From assembly GCF_949987515.2 (NCBI RefSeq), contig NC_082684.1:19211701-19275700 (forward strand): a stretch of 64,000 nucleotides of DNA, written 5' to 3'. Positions 56,312 to 64,000 of the stretch are shown piece after piece. The translations under genes and the position numbers were made by a program. The stretch is from Delphinus delphis (taxonomy: Eukaryota > Chordata > Mammalia > Artiodactyla > Delphinidae). The notes beneath the pieces were generated by a model. It did not search any database and was not told the DNA's origin. It saw only the letters and a list, made by a program, of their open reading frames with translations. Numbering within the stretch: the first letter of the stretch is position 1; each line of letters begins with the position of its first letter.

Positions 56312-56865
56312 GTCCTAGGAGGAAAAAAAATAAGCACATGGAAAGAAGATATATATGGAAATTTTAGACAAGCTGTTTAGGCAAAGCCTTATTTCAGTCC
56401 TTTTTAAACAAATACCTGAAGGAAGTGAGAGAACTAGTGATATAGGTCTCTGAGTGAAAGGCAGTTTAAGGCAGCAGTGCCCATGCTGCGACATCCATGG
56501 TAACAGCAAGCACTGCTTACTTCCTAGGTGGTGTCCTCCCCAGTTGCCTATTTCTGGCACAGAGGATCCAAGGCTATACTTAATGACTAAGTGCCTTACA
56601 ACTTATCTCAGGAATAATTCAATCCAATATGATCCTAATCTCCCTTCACTGTAGAAGTTCAGAGCTAGGGCCTGGGGGAGGGTGGTGGGTTGCCATTCTG
56701 CAGCCTCCCTTCCTGGTGGGGCCCTATTCAACACACCTTCACCAGTTATAAAATGAAAATTCCCATGTATATCATAATAAATGTCATAGGATGGGATCAT
56801 GATCAGGTGGAGGGAATTTGGTGGGCTTTTTATTGTCTTAATGATATCAGTTGACCCCAGAGATC
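56306..56865. other. Mixed stretch, no named repeat
   Basis: 56450-56720 is GC-richer and has overlapping frames on both strands (56454-56654 plus, 56315-56560 and 56603-56800 minus). None gives a recognised protein. Part may be decayed L2. Confidence 0.35.
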
Positions 56866-56869
56866 CTGC

Positions 56870-57240
56870 AAAGCCAAGGTGGCTGTGGTTAGGAGATGAC
56901 TAGACTGTCTTCCAGGAAGAGACAATAGTGTAAATGCATTTTGGAATGAAGAAGTAGACATTTTCAAAGAAATGTTGTTTCATCGAGGACCAGAATATAT
57001 GGGATGTACAATGAAATCGCTAGGGAGAAAGCCATAAAGGGAGTTTGGGATCATATCATGGAGAAAGTTAAGGGATTTGGTTTCTTCCTATAGGTAATAA
57101 ATGGTTGTAAGCAAGAAAGAGAACTGAACGCATTTTACATTTTAGAAAAATTCTGCCTCTGCAGAATGTTGGGTGGAAGAAACAGGAGAAATTGAAGCCA
57201 AAGGGAGCAGATGGAAGACTATTACAAAGGTTTAGGTAAG
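56870..57240 (-). mobile_element. L2 LINE fragment, antisense
   Basis: 'gtttgggatcatatcatgga', 'tttcttcctataggtaataa', 'acattttagaaaaattctgc' and 'agactattacaaaggtttag' correspond to the L2 words for 'ttattctgagggcaatggga', 'ttttagaaagatcactctgg' and 'gctgttgcagtaatccaggc' in reverse complement. Confidence 0.6.
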
Positions 57241-57242
57241 AG

Positions 57243-57360
57243 TTTCATTCATTGAATCAATGTTTATTTGTCACCCATTCTGTGTGAGGGACTGTGCTTG
57301 TTAACAGAAATGTCATACTGAGCCAAACAGAACCAGTGTAGGCCCTCAGAAGGCTTGATG
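57243..57360 (-). mobile_element. L2 terminus, antisense
   Basis: 'cattcattgaatcaatgttt' then 'tctgtgtgagggactgtgct' and 'gtaggccctcagaaggcttg' match the reverse-complement L2 end (ttcattcaacaaatattt, gtgccaggcactg, cctcatggagct). Confidence 0.7.
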
Positions 57361-57794
57361 AGACTTTCCGTGTTCTCAGTAAAATAGGATGTTTAATGTT
57401 CAAGGAACAGAATGATACTATGAGGACATATGGTGACACAATATAACATAATCTAAGAATAGCTGGACAAAGAGTACTGACCTGAGAATTGAGAGGAAAT
57501 AACTGAGAAGAAGTAATTTCAAGAGACGTTTAGAATGTAGAATAAATACAACTTTTAGAGAAGAGAAAGAAATGATGGAAATAAGTCAACCAGTTCTGCT
57601 ACATTTCTCCTCATTTAATTACAGGATGCTCCTATTCTCAATTTTTAGATACTTTAGAACACAAGGAGATGTCTGCTAAAATTAACACGCTCTGTTCTAG
57701 GAGCTTAGATACAAATGTGTTCAGACTTCTTTTCTTACACTTTCCTCACTAGAACCAAGTTCTACACAGATGCTTAAGACTTGGGATGGATTTA
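57361..57794. other. Short stretch between L2 copies
   Basis: Some of it may continue the L2 at 57243 ('aacataatctaagaatagct'), but I cannot align it with confidence. Confidence 0.3.
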
Positions 57795-58380
57795 TATCAA
57801 CAAAAAGTATATTGAGAGTACTTACTATTCTAAGAATGGGCACACAGTGAACCAAATAAATATAAACTTGTGTTCTCATGGAGATTAAATTTTAGTAGGC
57901 AGAGACGAACAATAAGAATTAATTTGTATACTTTATGATTATAAATATTATGGGGAAAAGAGTGGAGGGTAATGGAAAATCAGGAACATGAGGGATTATA
58001 TTCTAAACACGGAAAAGTTGGTGTTAGAGCAAGAACTTGAAGGAAGTGAAGGAGTGCTTCACCTGGATGTCTGAGGGAAAGCTGTCCAGACTGACAGAAG
58101 AGCCTGTGGGGCACCATTTCCTTGGTTCAGAGCATGGTGAGGAGACCAGTAAGCCTGGAGCTGCATGACTGAGGGAGGACCAGTAGAAGATAAAGGCTGA
58201 AGGGTTCTGGAGGGGGATTGATCATAAAGGATCTTATAAGCCTGGGACAGACTTCAGGTTTAACTTTGAATTTAGGAGCCATTTGAAAATTTTTGAAGAG
58301 AAATAGCATGATGGGTTTCAGCTTGTTACAGCTGCTCTGTTGAGTATAGACTACAGGGTCAAGTGAGGATGCAAGCAGAT
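57795..58380 (-). mobile_element. L2 LINE 3' region, antisense, long copy
   Basis: About 585 bases in reverse-complement L2 order: 'gagagtacttactattctaa', 'gtgttctcatggagattaaa', 'aacttgaaggaagtgaagga', 'agagcctgtggggcaccatt', 'ggatcttataagcctgggac', 'tgaatttaggagccatttga' and 'gaagagaaatagcatgatgg'. The longest and clearest L2 of the window; no ORF2 frame remains. Confidence 0.78.
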
Positions 58381-58575
58381 TAATTAGAGAGAACTGTATT
58401 TATCTAAGTGTTTTGCTTTCTTAGACTTGCAGATGCTTGGGACTCAGAAATATTAGCAGCATAGACTTTTCAAGCAAATTGCAGTTTGTTATTAACATCA
58501 AATCTATGAAGCCTAGGATACATGCCACAATGGATATGGATAAACCAATACCTCCTAAGAAGCTAGGCATCCAAG

Positions 58576-58849
58576 CTGGGAGGAAGTGAGAGAATGGCAT
58601 GGACATATATACACTACCAACTGTAAAATAAATGGCTAGTGGGAAACAGACACATAGCATGGGGAGATCAGGTCGGTGCTTTGTGACCACCTATGGGGTG
58701 GGATAGGGAGGTTGGGAGGGAGATGCAAGAGGGAGGGTATATGGGGATATATGTATTTGTATAGCTGATTCACTTTGTGATACAGCAGAAACTAACACAC
58801 CATTGTAAAGCAGTTATACTCCAATAAAGATGTTAAAAAAATTTTTAAA
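58576..58849 (+). mobile_element. L1 3' end, 5'-truncated recent insertion
   Basis: Contains the artiodactyl/cetacean-type L1 3' UTR: 'tatttgtatagctgattcac', 'gatacagcagaaactaacac', 'attgtaaagcagttatactc' and the polyadenylation signal AATAAA at 58823-58828, then an A-rich tail. A 19-bp duplication with one mismatch, ending 'taggcatccaag', lies at 58557-58575 and 58850-58868. Only the 3' UTR is present, so it codes for nothing. A frame on the other strand (58421-58690) is accidental. Confidence 0.93.
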
Positions 58850-58868
58850 AAGAAGGTAGGCATCCAAG

Positions 58869-59540
58869 AAAATAAGTCGGACTACACAAGTCAACTAGAA
58901 ATCACTAAAACTGTATACATGTAACAAAAGTTATTTCCAAGTTGCCTAGATACTTCTACATTTCCTTCCAAGTCTATATTTTATGCAGTCATGAGAGGAA
59001 ATGCAATAATAAAATGGAATCAAGTGATCTGAATTTTTATCCAGTGTTTATTACATAATTAATTAGAGATCACCTAAACCAATTTCTTTTATTCTACAGA
59101 GAAAGATTTTTCACCTTGAAGATTTTATAATTCTAGACTATAAGGAAAAATCAGTGAAAAACTATGAAACACAATAGTGGAGATTGGTTAAACTTATTAC
59201 ATTACCAGAAAAAGGCAGGTTGATTTCAGTATTACAATTTGTTATGCAATTTGGGAATGGAACTTGTACTTGCTACTCAAAGAGAAATAATATAAAGCAT
59301 AGTTCACAGGCATAACACATAATGGATGATCAAAAAATAGCTTTCTCTTTACCTCCCCTATTATAGAACCTTAAAGTTAATGATCATATCAAAATGTGAT
59401 AACCAGGCATAAGGAATGACAGATTTCCCCTTTCTTCCATTACTCTGTTTTGTTCTGTTCACATATGTCATCTTTAATATTTTTTTCTGAAAATATTTTT
59501 TGAATTGTTATGTGTATTAAGATTAGGTCCAAAGGCAAAT
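58869..59540. other. AT-rich stretch with nothing assignable
   Basis: No named repeat, coding frame or structured motif recognised. Confidence 0.4.
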
Positions 59541-59544
59541 GATA

Positions 59545-60025
59545 AGAAATCTTCAAATAATGTTGCCTAAACAAAAATAGAAGTTTACTTTTCTTTCTGT
59601 TGATGAAATCCAACACTGTTGCGGTACTAATGAAATCAGAGGCCCAGGCTTATTCCTTTCTGTTTCTTTGTCATGTGTAGCTTCCAGTCCCATGGTCATC
59701 CTCATAGTCCAAAGTGGCTGCCAAGACTCCAACCATTTCATCTGATTTCCATCCAGCAGGAAGTATGATAGGATAAAGAATCAGAGACAAAGGGTATTCA
59801 TCTGTTTTTTTTTTTTTGTCATAATAAAGGTTCTCACATGACACTTCCATTTATATCCTTTGGCAAGAACTTAATCAGATGACACCATCCAGCTGCAAAA
59901 GAAACAAGGAAATGGTCTAATTTCTCAGAAGCTTTGTACTTAGCTAAAAATTAGACATTCTATTAATACGTAGAAGGAAAGAATGGGTATTGCAGAACAA
60001 CCAATAATCTCTACCAAAATAAGTA
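59545..60025 (+). mobile_element. Old interspersed repeat, family not named
   Basis: Words such as 'gcttccagtcccatggtcat', 'aaagtggctgccaagactcc', 'aaccatttcatctgatttcc', 'atccagctgcaaaagaaaca' and 'agaacaaccaataatctcta' come in an order I recall from a widespread mammalian interspersed repeat. I cannot give its name. A poly-T run lies at 59803-59817. Old L1- or LTR-derived origin is possible. Confidence 0.4.
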
Positions 60026-60620
60026 ATCCTTACTTTAATTTGATCTCTCTTTGATTATAGCCACTGATCATCTGACAGGTTGAATAGCCAATATATAACT
60101 GGAAAAATCCCTTAAATACATATCTGAAATTCATAGGGAAGCTCACTGAGCTGTGTAGGCTCCTTGTGAACCATTTTGCTATATGTTGGAAGCTGGGTTG
60201 TTCTTGGAGGAAGAAGAAACCACATGACAGAACGTAATGCACCAGACCAAGTCCAGATGAGGACGCAGAAGGGAATCAGTGACTGGGCATGTTAATTGGT
60301 GAGCTGCAAGGAAGGTCTGGAAAAACAATTATGTCTAGAGAAAGCAGCACTCAAACCATTCCATTGAAAATATTCAAGAGCAGAAATTTTCAAAGTTATT
60401 GGTGCCTTTAATACACAGAGAAAACTCAAACCCATAACTTGGCCAGAGTCCTACCACAGGTCTGGGTTACTTCTAATTAAACTGAATTTTTGTTTCCATT
60501 ACGATCTCTTTATGTAAATGGAAAAGTATGACAGAGGGAGGATTTTTAAATTCTTGTTGTTGTAATACGTATGTGTATTTGAAGGAAAAGAGAAAAAGAT
60601 TAGTCATTTTATTTTATTTC

Positions 60621-60829
60621 TTTTTTTTTTTTTTTTGCGGTACGCAGGCCTCTCACTGCTGTGGCCTCTCCCGTTGCGGAGCACAGGCTCCGGACGCGCA
60701 GGCTCAGCGGCCATGGCTCATGGGCCCAGCCGCTCCGCGGCATGTGGGATCTTCCCGGACCGGGGCACGAACCCGTGTCCCCTGCATCGGCAGGCGGACT
60801 CTCAACCACTGCGCCACCAGGGAAAGCCC
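60621..60829 (-). mobile_element. CHR-type SINE, short form
   Basis: A 16-T tail, then gcggtacgcaggcctctc, ending ccaccagggaaagccc on the plus strand. The duplication tagtcattttattt flanks it at 60601-60614 and 60830-60843. It has a degenerate pol III B box (ggttcgtgccc in sense). It is a well-preserved copy, hence relatively recent. Stop-poor frames of 62-139 codons across it are artefacts. Confidence 0.96.
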
Positions 60830-61129
60830 TAGTCATTTTATTTTTATGAGATTTGATGGGGAGCAGGAATATTTTGGAAAACTTAAAAGAAATTCAGGGA
60901 TGCTCTATTCTAGCTCTGCTTCAGGAAAACTAAGCCCTTGGTCATAGTAATGATCTAGGGTTTGGGCCTGGGCTGGGTGGGATGTTAAAGGTGAAATATC
61001 TGGCTGACCTCTGAACTATGCTTAGAGGGATTAGGATAGAAGCATGTAGGGCTATGGGGTTGTGGGAGAGAGAATAAATCAAGAGGACAGAGTTAATCAA
61101 ATTTAAGTATAGAGAAGATGGTTATACAA

Positions 61130-61265
61130 CCATTCTCCAATTTTACTTAAGCAAGAATTATCTGGGGTGTTATATAAAGTACAGATTCCTGTGACCTCTA
61201 CCTATCTCCTCACCAGGGATTTGAAGTCAGCATCCTTAACCAATACCCAGGGGAAAAATTATTAA
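61130..61265 (-). mobile_element. Possible MER5-type fragment, antisense
   Basis: 'gcaagaattatctggggtgt' and 'acagattcctgtgacctcta' loosely match MER5A/B ('tcagaatcacctggaggg', 'acacagattgctgggccc'); the rest is lost. Confidence 0.35.
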
Positions 61266-61349
61266 ATGGGTTCCCTGAAAGCTATTTAGGGGGAAGTTTA
61301 TACAAGAAAAATGAAGATGCAATTCTGGGGGAATTACTTAAAGCACACC

Positions 61350-61432
61350 ATTGTGTGTTGTGTGTGTGTTTATGTCTGTATGTATGTTTATGAGCGTATG
61401 TTTATGTGGGTTTGTGTGTATGTTCTTAGAAA
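61350..61432 (+). repeat. Imperfect (TG)n microsatellite
   Basis: TG/TATG/TTTATG units over about 80 bases with many interruptions. Confidence 0.8.
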
Positions 61433-61531
61433 AACAGCATGATATATACTATTCTTTCTCTAGTAATACCTTGCAGAAATTGGAGCAGAGTTAATTTTTA
61501 ATAGTATATTTAATATGTTGCCTTTTTAAAT

Positions 61532-61854
61532 TTATTTATTTGTTTATTTTCGCTGCATTGGGTCTTCATTGCTGCATGCGGGCTTTCTCTAGTTGCGGCG
61601 AGTGGGGGCTACTCTTCATTGCGGTGTGCGGGCTTCTTGTTGCGGAGCATAGGCTCTAGGGTGCACAGGCTTCAGTAGTTGTGGCACTCAGGCTCAGTAG
61701 TTGTGGCTCGCAGGCTCTAGAGTGCAGGCTCAGTAGTTGTGGCCCACGGGCCTAGTTGCTCCGCGGCATGTGGGATCCTCCCGGACCAGGGCTCGAACCC
61801 GTGTTCCCTGCATCAGGAGGCGCACTCTCAACCACTGCGCCCCCAGGGAAGTCC
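61532..61854 (-). mobile_element. CHR-type SINE, long form
   Basis: About 320 bases: an A-tail remnant (ttatttatttgtttattttc on plus), 'cgctgcattgggtcttcatt', 'ctagttgcggcgagtggggg', 'gcaggctcagtagttgtggc' units, and the shared head ending ccccagggaagtcc. The interior has repeated 'cagtagttgtggc' units (three copies) missing from the short forms nearby. A perfect 20-bp duplication beginning aatatgttgcc flanks it (61512-61531 and 61855-61874). B-box-like ggttcgagccc in sense. Confidence 0.96.
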
Positions 61855-61934
61855 AATATGTTGCCTTTTTAAATGAGAATTTAATATCATACCTTCCAAT
61901 TCTCCAGCAAAAACAAAACAGAGGATCCACAAAT

Positions 61935-62145
61935 TTAATAAACACTATGTCCTAGGTACTATTCTTATAGCTTGTTTTATCCCCATACACACCCTAAAAT
62001 GTGGTTATTAATATTATTCATAAGCTACATATTTTTAAATATAAAAATAAATAAGGTACAAAGAAGTCAGGTGACATGCCCAAGTCACACCTTTAGTAAA
62101 TGACAGTTTGGCTCTCAGGCTTTCTACCACTAGACTATCCTGCCT
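61935..62145 (-). mobile_element. MIR SINE, antisense
   Basis: 'aaacactatgtcctaggtac', 'gcttgttttatccccataca', 'ataaggtacaaagaagtcag' and 'gtgacatgcccaagtcacac' are followed by 'ctaccactagactatcctgc'. This matches the reverse-complement MIR over its whole length. Confidence 0.85.
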
Positions 62146-62149
62146 GCCC

Positions 62150-63177
62150 TCACAGTGTTTCTTGACACTAGAATCCGAAGAACCCACCCGGATGCTAATG
62201 GTGTTATTGTTAGATGTTGTAGAAATTAATTAGTTTACTAATTAATCATGGGTTTGAACTAATACTAGCCACTTTGCGGACATACAGATGAATGTCAAGC
62301 TCCTTGGTGAGGAAAACATGAGTAAATCAATGGTTAAAATTCACTCAGTGCTCAGTGCTGTAGGCTAAGTCAGGGTGTGGTGTGATGGTGAGATGGAGAA
62401 GGCTCGCCCACCTCACCTTGGGAGGATTGGGACTGATTTGGAGAGGAAAGGATACTCCTGAGAAAACTCCCATGGCAGTTCATAAGGTTGAGCAGCAGCT
62501 AGTCAGGCATAGATAGGATGGAGAAACCATGGAACAGTGTGTGCAAATAAGTGGGGGAATGAAAGAGCACAGGGCTGGCACCGAGTTTGGAGGGGCTACA
62601 CACAGAGTAGAGGCAAAGATGTGAAACCACGAATATCTTTGCTATTCATGTTAAGGTGGAGCATTATATGGATAAAGTCAAGGATAATATTTGCGAGCTC
62701 TCAGCAAAAACCAAGTAAAGGTTGATAAAGATTTGAGTGGTGGTGGAGAAAGGATTAATAGGGGAATAGCCTAAACGGGGTTTCCCACCATGTTTCAGTA
62801 AAATGGTTCTTTGATGAAGCTAATTTAAAAATGACTATTCTGTATTTTAATTTTTTAAAGGTTTCCTCAAAACCTGAAATTACAAAATATGCTTGATATG
62901 CATGATGTAGCATTCTCCAAATGTAGCAACCCCAGAATGTTTTCTTTTTCTCCTCTTCCTTCTCCTTTTCTTCCTCCTTTTTTTGGGTAGCACCTATTAA
63001 CATACCACAAAACTTATACTCAACGCAGTACAACTAAGTGAAAATCTAGCCATGAGGGATATTAGGACATTAAAATCTTTGGGACTCGATGACTCTTCAT
63101 GTTGGGGAGAATTAGTGAACAACAGCAATGCCGTTTATGGAAACTGATAATACAAGAAGTAAATGTGGATGTCAGGG
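62150..63177. other. Stretch with a homeodomain-type palindrome, no named repeat
   Basis: It holds the 22-bp palindromic arrangement at 62225-62246 and a pyrimidine-rich patch at 62941-62984. The frames at 62537-62725 and 62755-63033 have no recognised domain; the latter has a Lys/Glu run from the pyrimidine patch. Confidence 0.4.
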
Positions 63178-63182
63178 GAGAT

Positions 63183-63191
<9 letters not shown>

Positions 63192-63214
<23 letters not shown>

Positions 63215-63408
63215 GCGGTACACGGGCGTCTCACTGTTGTGGCCTCTCCCGTTGCGGAGCACAGGCTCCGGACACGCAGGCTCAGCGGCCATGGCTCACG
63301 GGCCTAGCCGCTCCGCGGCATGTGGGATCTTCCCAGACTGGGGCATGAACCCGTGTCCCCTGCATTGGCAGGCGGACTCTCAACAACTGCGTGACCAGGG
63401 AAGTCCCT
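63192..63408 (-). mobile_element. CHR-type SINE, short form
   Basis: A 28-base T run (63187-63214), then gcggtacacgggcgtctc, ending ccagggaagtccct on plus. The 14-bp duplication gagattcaattttt lies at 63178-63191 and 63409-63422. The sense B-box region is intact enough to recognise (gggttcatgcccc). Confidence 0.96.
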
Positions 63409-63669
63409 GAGATTCAATTTTTAAGTTACTGAATTTAAGAGGCTTGAGCAACATATAACTGGACACACCTGTGTCTACTATGTGTTCAAAACATTTTATT
63501 TCAATTTCAATAACTAAGTTAATAAAATCTACCTGTCTACGTTTCTACACATATGCATGTGTACATATGTATTTATCTGAGGTACATACTATATACATTA
63601 TAAGAATGAGAGATTATTGAACATGCATCTATAAAGGGTCAGCTCCTTCAATAAGTCGTTTCTTTTCTT

Positions 63670-63895
63670 CTTTTCTTTTTTTTTTCTTTTTTTTTTTTTT
63701 TGGCAGTACGCGGGCCTCTCGCTGTTGTGGCCTCTCCCGTTGCGGAACACAGGCTCCGGACGCGCAGGCTCAGCGGCCATGGCTCACGGGCCCAGCCGCT
63801 CCGCGGCATGTGGGATCCTCCCGGACCAGGGCACGAACCCATGTCCCCCTGCATCGGCAGGCGGGCTCTCAACCACTGCGCCAACAGGGAAGCCC
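63670..63895 (-). mobile_element. CHR-type SINE, short form
   Basis: A T-rich tail with one C interruption, then ggcagtacgcgggcctctcg, ending ccaacagggaagccc on plus. The perfect 14-bp duplication tcgtttcttttctt lies at 63656-63669 and 63896-63909. It is the fourth CHR copy in the last 3.3 kb. Frames across it are artefacts of its stop-poor body. Confidence 0.96.
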
Positions 63896-64000
63896 TCGTT
63901 TCTTTTCTTGATACTGTTTACATGTACATACACACACAAGCACACACAATCTTGATAAAAGTAATGTTTTTCAAATTGTAAACTTGAATAAATTAAAACT

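Noticed and set aside
60528..60947. 139-codon open frame and similar frames in all CHR SINE copies
   Set aside because: The same peptide pattern recurs at each SINE in several frames. It comes from the GC-rich, stop-poor SINE body and is not a protein family.

Overview
This window reads as mammalian nuclear DNA from a cetacean. It is AT-rich, has no dense coding, and is built from transposon fossils of many ages. The strongest taxonomic signal is a set of tRNA-derived CHR-type SINEs near 28.3, 32.6, 37.9, 43.1, 48.9, 60.6, 61.5, 63.2 and 63.7 kb. Their tRNA-like head begins ggcttccctggtgg in sense orientation, and most end in A tails with clear target-site duplications. CHR SINEs are known from whales, hippos and ruminants. 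The short form that dominates here matches the deleted CHR-2 type I associate with cetaceans, possibly toothed whales. That assignment is from memory, not from a database search. A 3'-end L1 copy at 58.6 kb fits a cetartiodactyl genome.

I find no protein-coding gene, tRNA, rRNA or CRISPR array. The open frames longer than 60 codons lie in simple repeats, in SINE bodies or in decayed transposons, or have no recognisable protein. The window is best described as intergenic or deep intronic.

Layout. 0-10 kb: a 320-bp polypyrimidine tract, then mostly single-copy AT-rich DNA with a homeodomain-site-rich block near 8.4 kb. 10-13 kb: L2 and MIR relics and a short zinc-finger-like reading-frame relic at 11.3 kb. 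13-16.7 kb: single-copy, with a splice-flanked candidate exon at 14.4 kb. 16.7-21.4 kb: a long antisense L2 broken by an MLT1 LTR, an ERVL-like LTR, and a clean class I solo LTR with a 5-bp duplication. 22-28 kb: MER5 and MIR relics and an octamer-motif cluster at 23.5 kb. 28-44 kb: SINEs, MIRs, two Tigger-type DNA transposons (one split by a SINE) and a palindrome-rich single-copy block at 42.2 kb. 44-52 kb: an ERV LTR, a decayed antisense L1 ORF2 split by an MLT1 LTR, and MIRs. 52-60 kb: a dense run of L2 fragments and a young L1 3' end. 60-64 kb: four CHR SINEs within 3.3 kb.

The elements form age layers. L2 and MIR are oldest, then MER5, Tigger and MLT1, then ERV LTRs, and the CHR SINEs and the L1 3' end are youngest. 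No CHR SINE occurs in the first 28.3 kb. The most interesting non-repeat signals are four blocks with regulatory-looking architecture (8.4, 23.5, 27.6 and 42.2 kb) and a SINE lacking its tail but flanked by a direct repeat (32.6 kb). Family names for old repeats come from recalled consensus sequences, and their boundaries are approximate.
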